A stretch of DNA of 64,000 nt from Heliocidaris tuberculata (GCA_025618425.1 CM046851.1:8865110-8929109), one strand, 5' to 3'; shown: positions 21,731 through 35,302, numbered from the stretch's first letter. Program-made: numbers and translations. Notes: a model not told the origin generated them from the letters alone.

Positions 21731-22590
21731 ATTGCAGTTGATTGTGTGTATTGGCCTGATCATTCACTTGCGAGCGAGTGAGTGAAGCGAGGACAAAAAA
21801 AAAAATAAGATTTTTTTTCTAGCGCTGAAGGCCACGGGTGTTGCCTTATATTCAATGATAATAACCACAAATTCATTTTAGGGCCTTTTTATATCACTTA
21901 TCACTATTTTCTTACGTTCAGTCTGCTGTTTTTCTGATCATTGTCCCAGCAATATGCCTGATTTCTATGTATCTTTGAGGTCGCATTGCGACCGATCAGA
22001 TTTTGTTTGATAAAATAACAAAACTTGATGCTGTTTTAAGCACAATCTCATCATAAATTGAAGAATTGATAATACTTTAAGTTTATACCCATAATGCCAA
22101 TACAACATACCTGATGTGATTTATTTAATATGATAAGAAGATAAACTGTAAATGCAAGCGAGCGTAGCGAGTGATCTTTGGAAAATTTTAGGGAAAAAAT
22201 GTCCTCAGTTGCTTTAATTTAAAGGCACTGCTCATTCTCCTATATAATTTAGAGCATTGTCCCTCCTGCCCCCTGCTCCACTACGTCACACTGTGCTGCT
22301 ATCAGTAGGGGAGTCTATTGCTATAAAGCCTCTCTAATTCTTTGGAGCTAGGTATATGGCTCTTTTGTGGACTATATGGCACATTATGTAAGCGACATCG
22401 GGTTATACAGGTAAAAATGTGTACTTGTCAGAAGACAAAAGTTTACTTATCAGATGTGAAAAAGGTCACTTATTTACTTATTTAAGAGGAAATGATACTA
22501 TTAGAAAGAAAAGGGGTCACTAATCAGAAGTAACTGGGGCACTTATCAGTGTTACAAAAAGGCACTTCTCTGAATGGAAAAGGTGCACTA
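21478..22590 (-). mobile_element. GGCGGC-ended element (copy 2, inverted, incomplete)
   Basis: It starts with CAGGGGCGGCGGAGAG, tandemly doubled at 21478 and 21486. The interior (22140-22400) matches 2985-3240 in reverse, including the TATGGCTCTTTTGTGGAC phrase. A (AAAT)n microsatellite lies at 21674-21731. The far end lacks the expected inverted terminus. Confidence 0.6.
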
Positions 22591-22639
22591 AAATCATTTT
22601 GATGATTTTAAAATCTATCAGTACAATTATTCTTATTTA

Positions 22640-22688
<49 letters not shown>

Positions 22689-23397
22689 ATATACCATTCC
22701 CTTTAACTTCAGTCACTACAGTTCATTCACAATGCAATCGCTTGTACATTCTACAACCTAATAATAATATCGATTTTTTTTTGGGGGGGGGGGGGCAAGA
22801 AAACAAACTATATCGTGGCGCTTACAAAATAAAATATTTGGATAGAAAAAAAAAAAAAAACAAGTGCCAAAAAATAGTTTCCAGCATTTTCAGAGTCAAG
22901 AGTATCTCGATGGCCTCCTTTTGGACAGCCAACGATTTGTCCATCATGGTTTGTCGATTGTTAATCCGTCTGATTGAAATAACCATTTGTTATTCGTGTT
23001 ATCATGCTGTATTCGTTTATTTGGTGGCGACTTGGCACAGGAAAATGTTCCAAACAATCCGTGGCATCATCGGTGATGCATTGTTCGTGTAAAACCAAAT
23101 TAAACAGTCCATCCATTTTGCGCGTCATGCATGATGAAGTATCAACTATCCTCCGCTGTCAAGATGATCAGAATGCATATGTTTAATTTGTCGAGATGAA
23201 ACGCAATATTCGGCGCTTTTGTCAACATGCGAATCAATAAACCCTACACGATACATCAAACTATCCGGGCGGGTCTCAAAGATATTAATGAAAATAGACC
23301 ACCAGTATATGGTAATCGTGCAGGAAACCGGAGAGGGATAACATTGCGATATTACGGTCGATCATTCATAGCACTCTCGCAGTGATGATATCATTGG
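22591..23397. other. Intergenic, AT microsatellite and a short unassigned open frame
   Basis: An AT dinucleotide tract lies at 22643-22681. An ATG at about 22913 opens a 60-codon frame on the plus strand with a hydrophobic middle. No splice or family evidence supports it as a gene. Confidence 0.3.
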
Positions 23398-23652
23398 CAG
23401 AGGCGTAGCTGTACAGGGAGGGGAGGGGGTACGCCCCAATCGAATGAAGTTGAAAGAAAGAAAAAGAAGGAAAAGAGAGAAAAGGGAAGGCAGAATGGGA
23501 AAATGATGAGAAAAGAAGACGATAGGAAACCCTTCCTACACCTTCCCCCTAATCAGTGGTCTCGTAAATTCGCATGTCATTTTTCCGAGTAATACCTATG
23601 CCCCGCAATGATGCCATTACCCCCTCTATGGTTGAACTCACACTACGCCACT
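23398..23652. mobile_element. CAGNGGCGTAGC-ended element
   Basis: CAGAGGCGTAGCTG on the left is mirrored by the complement of CACTACGCCACTG on the right. The interior is purine-rich, followed by CCCC-rich sequence. It is 255 bp. Confidence 0.65.
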
Positions 23653-25907
23653 GATCGCTGATATATTTTTCCACAGACTCGGTTACAGTACGTAGATAAT
23701 ATGCATAATAATATACATTATTTTCAGCTATAGGAAACAGATTAATGGCCTGGAAGAAAATTTATCTATAAAAAAAAAACCCAAAAAGAAAAACTGAAAA
23801 ATATCTGCACAGATTTTAAAGTAATTTGATTGGATGTAAGTTGTCAGCATGATATAGTCAAAGTCTTGCTTTGTCTTATAATAATTCTCTGGGTATTATT
23901 TACTCTGCTCCTTTTCTTGTCATCATTTTTTTTAATCTATCGTAATGATCGTCTTTTAATATACAAGAAAGAATCACTTTTTTTTTCTTATTCAACTGCG
24001 TGCAACATATATATTTGTATGCTTGATTTCACGTCCTCCATTCTAATGGGTTTTCTAGATCTGATAACAAACGTTGTTATTTCCTTTTGTCTAAATGTAC
24101 TTTTCTTATCTTGTATATATACTGCAATGTTACTGTTGGAGATAATTTAATTATATACAGATCGGCGGCGTTAACGGGACCATGTATAAGCATTAATTTG
24201 ATCATAATACCCGGAATAGAGCTGCATCATTTATAAATTTGAAAGAGATAGCACATAATGGAGGGATAACTGCATTGCGATACACGATAGTGCGTTTATT
24301 TGATATAGAAATAATGTATCTATAGACGAGGCCCCGGGGGTGTCACTGTCATGTAAATGATATGGGCCTAATGCGATGGTAGATGAGGTAGAAATAATGT
24401 GAACGGCCTTAGCATGAAATATCAATACAGTGCTTCCAGCCCATCTCTCTACTCTCTAATTTTTCAAGATTGCTTTTTTTTTTTTTTTTTTTTTACCTCC
24501 TTACGATCAGACCAATCGCCATCATATTCATATACGTAAACACCAGGAGATCTTTCATATCTTTAATTTTTTAAAGTAAAACCTGGCCGAATGTTTGTCA
24601 TATATCATTTCCTTTGTTTATCATCATTAATTTATTTTATACTAACTATAAAGAATAAGCTTGAAAGAAAAAATGAAAATCGAAAAAAGATGCAATGAAT
24701 TCACTGGAGTAATGTCTATTTATCATGTTTATCGTTTTAATGGGCATTCCTAAAGAATTATGTAGATTATTATCTTTAAGAATGATCGTCATATCATTCA
24801 TATCTATCCTCTCTCTCTCTTTAAAAAAAGGCCGAATGCTTCACTCTATTTTCATTATCCCAGAAGTTCGCGTCAGTGATTACTTGTTCAGTGTGGAGTG
24901 AATTTTCACTCTATTTTGCAGTGACGTCAGTAATCACTCATTTTTTTTTTCATTTTTTTTTTTTTTTTAAAGAGAGAATAATATATCCCCTCCCCAGATG
25001 ATATCCGATATAAGTATGGACATGATGGCAGGGACTTGTTACACTCAATCGAGAAAATCTCACAGACATTCTAACCAAGAGGATGATATCAAAATATTTG
25101 GATAACGACGCCATCGATTTCTCTGGAATCGTTAAATTATCGCGACAAACATATCCACGTAATATAATACCCAAAATATATACTCTCATTATGTTCATGC
25201 GTAGAGCGTGTATATAGGGTGACCTATAATTGCACACACAAATTATAGGTCAACCCAAATTGTAAATTGTGGAAGGAGAAATAAAATACGTAAGTAATCA
25301 TTGCGTACTGGTTGGAAAAAAGGGAGATAAGTGAGACAAAAAGGAGGATTTTTGAAGCCTTATTAATATTGCCTTAATAAGATTGTGTTTGACGGGCTGC
25401 GCCATTGGATTGTGAAGAAAACAGTCTAGCAGTTATTGAGAAAAGATGAGTATGTATTGCACAAGAATAATCGTGTTTTGTGCGGTTATGAAATCATGAA
25501 AATGCTAACAAACTGACTCAGCAGTCATGCTGAGAATCACATAGAGTGGAAAGCACTACACACAGGTATGGGTACATGGGACTACGGTAATGTGGCATCA
25601 AAATTGGTGCAACTTATGTTTCAAGCTTTTTATATTATCTGGATTTTGTTTGAGGGAATTTTAAGAGCAGTCCTTATAATATTGATTACTGCTATCATGC
25701 GTATTCGTCCATTATAGAAACAAACAGAACGAAAAAGCTCACAAAATTATTTCAACCTTTACCATAATTCAACATTCTCTTTCAATGAGAAGAGAGGAGC
25801 TGTATCTCTTGTTCATTCTCAATATTTAAAAAATAAAATAAAATCATGATTTCAAGCAAACAAACTGATACCCATGATACTCGTCCTACTTTTTGTTTCG
25901 ATTCTAG
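23653..25907. other. Intergenic AT-rich sequence with one clean hairpin
   Basis: No gene was recognised. At 25217-25255 a short hairpin has a 15-bp stem (GGGT, one mismatch, ACCTATAATT) around a 9-nt loop. A palindromic CRE word TGACGTCA occurs near 24923 with no TATA box nearby. Confidence 0.4.
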
Positions 25908-26356
25908 GACAACTACCCCCTAGACAACTACCCCCCGGACAACTACCCCCCGGAAAACCACCCCCTGGACGACTACCCCCCCTAGGACATCTACCCCCCA
26001 GGACAACTACCCCCCAGGACAACTACCCCCCAGGACAATTACCCCCCAAGACAATTACCCCCCAGGACGACTACCCCCCAGGACAACTACCCCCCAGGAC
26101 AATTACCCCCAGGACAATTTTTCCGGGGGTAGCTGTCCAGGGGGTAGTTGTTCGGGGGGTAGTTGTCCGGGGGGTAATTGTCCTGGGGGTAGTTGTCCTG
26201 GGGGGTAATTGTCCTGGGGGTAGTTGTCTTGGGGGGTAGTTGTCCTAGGGGGTAGTTGTCCTGGGGGGTAGTTGTCCTAGGGGGGTAGTCGTCCAGGGGG
26301 TGGTTTTCCGGGGGGTAGTTGTCCGGGGGGGTAATTGTCCAGGGGGTAGTTGTCCG
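25908..26356. repeat. Foldback minisatellite of a 16-bp unit
   Basis: The left arm (25908-26118) repeats AGGACAACTACCCCCC about 13 times. The right arm (26124-26356) repeats its reverse complement, so the locus is a giant near-perfect hairpin. Both strands show Pro-rich open frames from the repeat. A decayed relative lies at about 28795-28960. Confidence 0.9.
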
Positions 26357-26610
26357 GATACGTTTTGTTTCATTTGTGGCATCTAAAAACCTCATGTCGT
26401 GTTATTATAATTATTTTAAGTTTTCCTTCTAATCCAAACTTAAATTTCGACGTCGATCATTACATGAGCAGGAGCTTCACTATTTTCCCCTTTCAAAATC
26501 TTGTTAGGATCAGAAATAATTATCTCCTTTGCTTTGAAAATGGTTTGATTGGTTAGACGGCCTTCATTCAAAAGTATATAGTTATTTCTAATATATTCCT
26601 CTCTCCTTTA

Positions 26611-26641
<31 letters not shown>

Positions 26642-27039
26642 ATCACATGTTCTAATAAATATGTTAAAGTTACAATTTAACAATTTTGGTACAAAAAAAA
26701 AAGCAAGATAAATTTTGTAGACAGCGACATATCCCCAAAACAAACACCGAGTAAATTATTCCTCCCTCAAAGGAACAATGTCAAGTTAAGGCCTATGGCA
26801 GTTTTTGTAAGATGGCAAAAATAAGTCTTTGTAAGCCTCTCGAAAAAGATTTATGCAAAGTCAACCACTTTTAATCTCAGCCGACAATATCATTTTTATT
26901 ATTCAAAACATGAAGAGATTAAGAAACCTAGGTGGGAGGTTTATATAAGGTCAGTCTCTGTGATTGGTTGATATCTATATACCCCATCAACAAAATGATA
27001 TTCACTGACACTTGCTAGTATAGCGGGCAGTCATCGGGG

Positions 27040-27490
27040 TCACACCCCCTTACTCAAATTTTTGTTTGGAAAGTTATTATTCGGGCAAAAGTTGTCCCCC
27101 TTCGGAAATGGGCTGCAGCCCCCTCCTGAGGATTTTAAAAGGTCTGATAGTCGGGCAACCACCACATCATATTCGGGCAGCGAGATGCCAGATTTGGGCA
27201 GATTCCCTGATAATGAAACTTCTTTATATGTAACTTCTGTACATTTTCACTACGAAAAGTTTTTTTTTTAATTGCTCGCTCACTTCGCTTTAGAAATTGA
27301 AAAGTTGATATTCGGGCAAAAGGCGTCAGCCCGTCCCCTTGCGAAAATGGGCCCGTATGATCAGGATTACTATATCTACGATTTTCTTTTATTATTATAT
27401 ATGGGGGGGGGGGGGGGGTTAGGTTGCATCATTTTTGTCGGCAAATTTGGGTGTCACAAACCCCCATTCAAAATGTTCTAGCGAGGCCCC
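27040..27490. repeat. Dispersed repeat, relative of 1605-2075 (copy 2)
   Basis: It shares GGGCTGCAGCCCCCTC, then TTTTAAAA, and TATTCGGGCAGCGAGATG with the copy at 1605-2075, but lacks the long hairpin. A G-run lies at 27402-27418. Confidence 0.5.
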
Positions 27491-29382
27491 TGCTTCCAGC
27501 AGAATGCTAAAATATCATTATTTCAGTAATTACATTTTACCTTGCTTACAAAGTTCTTCGGCTTCGCTTAAACTTATAAAAGACTAATGAAAATTAATCC
27601 TTCCATCCAATACTGAAAGGTTTCTGCACAGACCTGAATTTTTGAATTGAATATTATATAGACCTAACTATAGAGCCCATATCAACCCTTTTTTTTAGTT
27701 CGTATAACTTACTCATTTTCCTGTCTTACTTTGTTTGCCTTTGGGAAAGGTAGTTATAGCCTTCCTTTCTCTCTCTCTCTCTCTCGTTAAAATAGATAAT
27801 GAAAAAAAAAGAAAGAAAGAAAGAAAGAAGAACGCTGTGTTATCGACAGGACCTCTCCAATCTCACTTTTAAGTATCGCATGCTTCAAGAAACTTTTTGT
27901 CATGCTTGTGTACGTTCGACAGAACCCGATGATATTACGTAATCACGCCCACCCCACCCTTGCAGGCTGGCTGTATCCGCCACGGGCTGCGTACGCCAAA
28001 ACGTTTGTGCATCTCACTGTATGGTAATATACCACCAGTTCTACGTAAATTTATATAGTGCTTGTGGCGCGCCCGTACGTACACCAATCCAATAAGTAAA
28101 ATCAAGGAGGTACTATAGTCACACACACATCGTGTGAGCTTTTAAATAGGAAAGACACACACACACGTACACTAAACAGATCGGAGCTCGCATTCAACTG
28201 GAATAGGCGCTCGCGATCTATCTCTCTCTCCAAAAAAAATATATTACCCTTGTTGGAAGACACTGTATTTATCTTTCGTATTACAGCAGATCGATTAATT
28301 TAAGAATAGGCTTAAACGTGTCTCCTGGCGGGGAAGGAATCAACCACAAGAAGTGAAAAGTGATTGTTGTTTTTATCCTGACTGAAAAGCAGAATTTTGC
28401 AAACAGGCAACTTGTTTGACCGGTAATTCTTGGGGAAATTTATCAACTTTGTTTAGACCTCTGAGACTTGGTCCTTCTTTCGAGACATGTGACTTTGGTT
28501 CTGACCTGGCAGAGCGACCGTTTGGGCCTCTTTCTTATCCCTTTGAAGGTGAGTGTTTGCACATTAAAACCAATAAATGTATTCACTTAATTTAGGTCTA
28601 TAGCGAGTGCAAGCCTATACCCTAACCAAAATTGAAAACCCAAAATATTGTCACTTCAGGAGCACAAAATAAAACGTTCCAACATTATACATCAGAGACA
28701 GTTCATTGACATTTTGGTAAAATTCTTGTCATCTTCTAAAGCCAGAACTTATCAAACTGAAACAGAACCATTATAAGATTCTAGTAGAAGTACCCCTGGG
28801 TTATCACCATTTAGACCCCTGATAGCTACCCCGGACAAATACTACTCGAGATTATTACCCCCCGACAACAGCGCCTCTAATTTAGATTGTTTTCCGATGG
28901 TAATTAAGGTAATTTTAAGGGGTGGTATAGTTGGGTGGGGGTTGTAGTCGTCCTGTTGCGATATACATGCATATACCTTCAACTTTTTTCAGCTAGTATC
29001 TCAGTGGCTATATAGGAGGTGATTAACCGAGCTATTAAGTTTCATTTAGGAAGGCTGAACTATTTCTCAAATGTCATTGAAGTGTTTTTACTTTCATGAG
29101 TATATAGGTTTAATTTCATTCATATATATATCGAGGTCATTTTTTGCCAATCATTCCCGTTCAAAGAAATTGAAAGAATAATTGTTATTATAACGGGAAC
29201 ATGGTCTTCCTCAGAAACTTAGGTTTTGAATTGATGTATATAACCGGGGCAGTGCATGCAGTTTCAGATAATTCTTTAAATAATGATTTTCAATTTCTTA
29301 CATTATTATGATAGTCAATGGGTTTGTAACCGAGGTATACAAGAGATATACAAAGACAGAGAAACGAATAACAGAAAGGGAG

Positions 29383-29385
<3 letters not shown>
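27491..29385. other. Intergenic; possible non-coding exon end at 28549
   Basis: A plus-strand donor (GAAG then gtgagtg at 28550) follows GC-balanced sequence at 28430-28549. This could be the end of an untranslated first exon. Nothing else supports it. A decayed foldback minisatellite lies at 28795-28960. Confidence 0.2.

Positions 29386-29429
<44 letters not shown>
29386..29429. repeat. GA dinucleotide microsatellite
   Basis: This is an uninterrupted AG tract of about 22 units. Confidence 0.9.
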
Positions 29430-29432
<3 letters not shown>

Positions 29433-30846
29433 TCAGGTAATCAGACATTATAATCATGCATGCACTCCTTTTGACAATTGCTGAGAAGAGTGCCTTATCA
29501 ACAACAGAAACTGCTAACTGATCGTACTTTTTGAATGGTTTTCTAATGAGGCAGTACATCTTCATTCCAAATTGCTCATTAGTAGCAGTGAGCATTACTG
29601 CGACAGTGCACGAATCGAAACATTATCATCTCTATATTTATCACTTGAAGCTCCCAATCTTTCCAAAAATTGTTATGTGAAACATGAGAAAAACATTAAT
29701 TTTGAATCAAATTCAGTATTGACTTACATGTACACATTTAATACTAATTATAATAGTAACAATAGTGTATGAATGCAAATTATGACGATGACAAAAAATA
29801 ACAATCACATGCAGCATGCAGCATATTTTTCCTTACAAATGTAAATAATTATGAATGTAAATATACCCCCATTTCAAATATATAGGCGTACCGTCATTAC
29901 AGATGGCCCCCAAAGTACAAACCAGCACATACCGGGTATATTGATGCACGTTTTGGTGACTGATCCGAGGGCGTCATAGGGGGCTTGTGCCCTCTGGCCA
30001 AAAATTGTTCCGCTAAACATAATACAAGCGTGTGCCCATTATATCACATATATAATTTGAGAACTTTTGTTATATCATTTTTTTTGTTACTAGTCAGATA
30101 TTTGTGCACAATTTTGTGGCTCCTCCACCGTATTTATAAGCTGTACAATTCAAATCAAATCTAATCAAAATCAAACACTCTTCAGAACACATGCTTTCCT
30201 TCTTTTCCTCTTTTTGCAATCAATAAAAAAAAAGTTTATATTTCCGAGTGAAATTGATACTGCTACGTACACGGTAAGTAACATATAATGTTCCAAACAG
30301 ATTTATTGTATTCCAATACTGCCATTCAACGTGTTACAAAGAAAAATAAGCCAGAATGCTGTGTTAACATGATAACCTAAAACATTTCAAAAGAAAGAAG
30401 AAGAAGAAAAAACAACGGATGATGCAAAATCTGGAAGTGTATGAATATTTGTTTTTTTCTGAAAAAACGGGTAAATAAATGAACTCTTTTTCGACATTCC
30501 TCTAACAAACACAGCTGGACAATATTATTATTATAGTATATGCAGTCATAACAAAATAACTTCAATTTATATTTAATGCATTCCGAGTTGAAGGCCCGCG
30601 GGCTATTCTTTTTTTCCGAAAATAGTTGCGTATAATTGTAGCCATGTTTGCATATCAACAAAGGAAAGCTATATTTATTTTTAGTTTCGAAATTCGGCTT
30701 TGAATCATAACCCCCCCCCCCACACACACACACACACACACGCACACACGCACGCAGTCCCACCCCTGCATTGTTCCTGAAGTCAATGTCACGTATGAGG
30801 TATAGGTTTTCTCATTAAAAGAAAAAATTAAAAAATTAAAAAGGAG
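29430..30846. other. Intergenic, CA microsatellite
   Basis: The sequence is AT-rich with no gene recognised. A CA tract next to a C-run lies at 30711-30752. The words around 29960-30130 resemble decayed CAGNGGCG-class element sequence. Confidence 0.4.
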
Positions 30847-31132
30847 GAAAACGAATGCTTCAGTTAAGGGCATCATAATAAAAAAAAAAAAAAAAAAAAA
30901 AAATAGGGGGTGCCCCCAATCATTTCAGAATTAACCCTTTCAATGGATACACATATTTAGATATTATACGCTTGTAGTGACAGATTTTGTTCACTGCAAA
31001 TTGAAAAAAAATGAAAAGAAAACGAATGTTTCTTTTGTAGATACAATGAGAAACAGGGGGATACCCCAATCATTTCAAAATTAACCCTACCCCTTGGATA
31101 TCCATAATTATTCAGATATTATGCGCTTACCC
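30847..31132 (+). repeat. Tandem duplication of about 170 bp
   Basis: Two copies share GAAAACGAATG near their start, then CCCAATCATTTCA, AATTAACCCT and AGATATTATNCGCTTA. They are separated by an A-run in the first copy and a C-run after the second. Confidence 0.6.
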
Positions 31133-31339
31133 CCCCCCCCACCCACCCCTCCCTCCTGAATATTTATTTATTGATTGAAGTTGTGATTTCCCATGTTCAA
31201 AAAATCCAAATGTACATATTTAGACGTGGTTCTTGGACTTATTTCTCGGCCTTTATACATGTTATGGCGCACATACCGTTGATTTGATTTTAGCTTTACA
31301 TTATGGTTTAATATTTCTGTCTTTCCACAATACCAAATT

Positions 31340-31857
31340 GTTTAGTTATCACCTCGTTTTGGACGAAGATTTTTACATGCTCTAATGATAAAACCGAACA
31401 TTTTGAAAAGACATTTTATGACTGACAACTTGGAACCCAATATAAACGTTATAGTGTGGACTCACATTCACTTGGTATTCGTTGTATTAATGCATTTCAG
31501 TCTCTCAGAATAATATCAGACATTCACATCATCTCTTTGGGTGATGATTCTTTTCATGCTCTAAAAATTAAAAATGAATAGAATAAAAAGAGGCCTTTCT
31601 TGATACACGATACACACGATATATACAGTGTACATGCTACAGATTCGTGCTACAGTCATAAATCTTTAGTTATTTTACTCTTTGCTCTATACTAATTGAT
31701 AATGCACAGCATCGCTTCGTTTTGGATGGTGCTTTCACATGCTCCAGAAATGACAGGCGAACATTTAAAACATATTTTATGACATGCATCTTGGTATCCA
31801 ATATAGACTTAATAGTGTACACGCCTCTGATATTCGTGGTAGCAACACATTTCAAAT
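31340..31857 (+). repeat. Degenerate tandem repeat, unit about 180 bp, three copies
   Basis: Copies begin near 31350, 31530 and 31710. The first and third share TCGTTTTGGA, CATGCTC, GAACATTT, CATTTTATGAC or ATTTTATGACA, and a CAATATA then TTAATAGTGT-like order. The middle copy is shorter. No homology or function was recognised. Confidence 0.55.
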
Positions 31858-34050
31858 TGATTAATCCCGGTCCGTGATACTGATAGAACAAATTATTTAT
31901 ACATGTACAAGCTTGTAGAGAAGCGCTCAAACGGAACGAGGTATAGCAGGACTCGTTATGAATCGCTCGCCTATAATTTGATAGAATAACTATCATCGCA
32001 TAAAATGTATCTTGCCATATTAATCACTATAATGGGAAGGGGGAGGAGACTTCGGCATCGTCTCTCGGCATGTGCTCGGGGAGAGCTACATCGTGTCACT
32101 ATATGAAAAGAAAGCACTATCCAGGCAAAATGTAATTGGAATGCAAAGTAATAATCCGTGTATTATACCTTCATCGAATCGAAGATTTTGTTTAACGTTG
32201 GCAATCAATCAACTTTATGAAAATAGTGGATAACAAAGGGAATGTATATTGTAAAAAATATGATTAAATCTGAGATCAGGCATAAGCCACCCAAGCATCA
32301 TGTTTCCAGAATGACCAATCAATACACATGCCCTATACTTTTCTATGCGATGGAGAATTAATCTTGGCTTGGAAACCATGCATTTTAAAGTGATAAATCC
32401 ATTGATTATTGTCCATTAATGGACAGAGCGAAAGTGTCACATACAGATGCACTCATCTTTCGCTGTTTGTATAATAGTTTTGCAAAGCCCAGTCTCATTC
32501 CTATCATATATATGCATTTTCGCCATTTCCTTTCCATTCCTTCCATCTAAATTCCTTCCATCTAAATAATAATACTGCATGGATCTAAAGAGCAGTGTGA
32601 CCCTCAAGCTATTTCTCTATAGCCATGACAAGAGGATGTTATATTATTCAGACATCACTTTGATAAACTAACGATGCGTGCCATTTCCACATGTTACTTG
32701 GCCGAAGGCACTCGAGCCCCGTATTGGGACATTTATAAATGCGTTTTCCCATATATCCATTAGGGGACCATTAAATGTATTTTTAAACACTTACATGAAA
32801 TGATGCGTGTGGGACTAACCGTGAACCGTTCAGTGCATTGAGTGCTACTCATTATTAATAGTCGTCGTACTAATTAGCTGATTAATACATGCCCATTAGG
32901 TGTTCTTCCCCGGCGTCCCTATTAACAGAGTTTTGCTCCACAGAAACATTTAAAGGGATGACTTAGTTTAAGTTTTCCTCAAAATTTCACTACAGCTAGC
33001 TGGTACTCTGTTTCGAAATCTCTAATGTCATGGAATGGAAATACATGAACTGCTACTATTGTAATACCGGCAATTATATGTTGATGGTGAGAATTTAAAA
33101 TGGTATACAGGTCAGAAACAGACTATTGGCAGGAAAGCGTTTCAGATTCCATTCTAGAGCAGGTAGCAGAAATAGGCACCCCTTTATCTTTTTATCTATC
33201 TCTTTCTCAGTCAAATCAGTCCTAGGGCAAGAGACGATTTACAGATTCCTTTCAGTCTCTTGTCTGGGTAAAGAAATTATCCACATTCAAGGCAAAATTT
33301 GCAACAAAACATTTTAACGCAATAAGCTATAATAAGTATAAGATTGTTGTAAATAATTATGCTTCATATAACCAGTCTTCTTTGTGGTCTAGTTTCGAAA
33401 ATATGTATAGCTTTCATTAACAGAAACAAATAAATAACATTGTACCTTTAATCCAAGTGTCCAATCCGTGACGAATAAAGCCCAGAGAACAATGTTTATA
33501 TTGAGTTTGTGTGTTCAATCAATTGACATTATCGAAGAAAATCTTTAGCGTGCAAACCTAACGAAAATTATGTAACGAGAGATTAAAATCTGGGCGCCCT
33601 GATCGTACAAACATACTTAGCAGTGTACGTCGGTCCATGATTTTCGGACCCAAACAAGCGCCCACTCATAATTATTCAAAATGAAAACGCCGTGCATTGA
33701 TGAATACGATACGTCCGAATGGTAGACTTTATATCTTCATTGTTTTTCAAAAGATAAGTTTAAATCGGATATGCCCATAAAACAAGGATTTCAAGCCCCA
33801 TTTCAAGCCCGAGGATATTCAGATAATGGAGCTTTTTTCCATTATTTATTCAAATTTTATGCCTTTGTTTTTCCTTGTTACTAATTCAGCTTTTCGCTTG
33901 CAGCGCGAAATGTCTTAATCATCCCGAAGAGTTAACGACATATCAGTGAGTCAATGACGTATAGTAAGTCAAGAAAATCCCCAAAAGATCATCAAAAGAA
34001 GTTGTTTTTTTTTTCTCTCTCTCTCTCTTCCCTGTAGGCAAAAGGTGATA
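31858..34050. other. Long unique AT-rich intergenic stretch
   Basis: There is no repeat, microsatellite or gene signal over about 2.2 kb, unusual for this window. Homeodomain-type TAAT/ATTA words cluster at 32850-32900. This is compatible with regulatory DNA but not evidence of it. Confidence 0.35.
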
Positions 34051-34530
34051 ATCCACATGTAGTCCACACATATGTTTTTCCCCATGCATACAATTTACAC
34101 ATATTTGTCGTTGTTGTTGTTGATGTTGTTGCTGCTATTGTTGTTGTTGTTCAGGAAACACAATCCACTTTGGAGATGACCTATATGATATTGTATACAT
34201 TTCGCTGGCCTAAATACGAATTAATCTGCCCACGGTATGTAGAAACAAATATCAATATACATATATTAATAATGATGATGATGATGATAATGATGATGAT
34301 GATGATGATGATAATAATACTACTACTACTACTAATAATAGTAATAATAATAATAATAATAATAATGATAACAATAATAATACTATTACTACTAATAATG
34401 ATAATAACAAAAACAACAACAACAATAATGATAATAATAATAATATTAATAATAATAATGATAATAATAATGATAATAATAATGCTGATAATGATGATAA
34501 TAAAATTAATAGTAATGAATAAAATACTGT
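34051..34530. repeat. Trinucleotide tracts (GTT, GAT, TAC/TAA)
   Basis: A GTT-rich patch (34108-34151) is followed at 34268-34510 by consecutive GAT and TAA/TAC tracts. Long Ile/Met-rich frames on both strands are artefacts of the triplet period. Confidence 0.85.
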
Positions 34531-34944
34531 CGAAGTTAACGTGACCTATTGATTTCATCATCAATGATTTCATCCACCAAGTGACCTTCCATCGCCACTA
34601 GATTACCATTTGACCCATATGTCTTGTCTTTGTCCGTTTTACAAGGTAATGCTAAGTTTTCCCTTAAGGAAATTATAACCATGCTAATGGTCAGCTTCCT
34701 TGGATCTAATTTGATGGAAATAAGTTGCCGTCCCATGTGGACCGATCGTGTTTTCTAACTAAACAATTTAGCTTTTATCCAATCTGCATCCTTTATTCGG
34801 CTTCGGTATATAATTGGTAATTTATACATCACATTGAGAAAGAAAGAGGCTGATGGCAGTCAGTTTTATAGAAGGTAGAAGGAGCTCAGCACTTTGTAGC
34901 CGTTCTGAAGGTACCATTTCTTGTTTCCCAGATCAGTATTTCAT

Positions 34945-35100
34945 CCTCATAGAAAGAGAGAGAGAGAGGAGGGAGGGATGGAGGGGGGGGGGGGGGGGGA
35001 CAAAAGACAAAGAGAAAGGCAGACAAGGATTAAGAAAGGCACAGATAGAAACAGACAGACAAGACCAGTCATTTGAAAGATATGAACAGAGAGACAGAAT

Positions 35101-35133
<33 letters not shown>

Positions 35134-35254
35134 GGGGAGAGAGAGAGAGAGAGAGGAGGGAGGAAGGGGGGGGGGGGAAGACAGAGAGAAAGGCAGACGA
35201 GGATAAAGAAAGGCACAGATCGAAACAGACAAGACCGGGCATTTGAAAGATATG

Positions 35255-35302
<48 letters not shown>

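Noticed and set aside
22913..23092. 60-codon frame with a hydrophobic middle as a small membrane protein gene
   Set aside because: There is no splice, poly(A) or family evidence, and its length is within chance expectation for AT-rich DNA.
25874..26395. Pro-rich open frames on both strands
   Set aside because: They are products of the 16-bp foldback minisatellite.
34170..34573. Ile/Met-rich frames of about 125 codons on both strands
   Set aside because: They are generated by GAT and TAA trinucleotide tracts.
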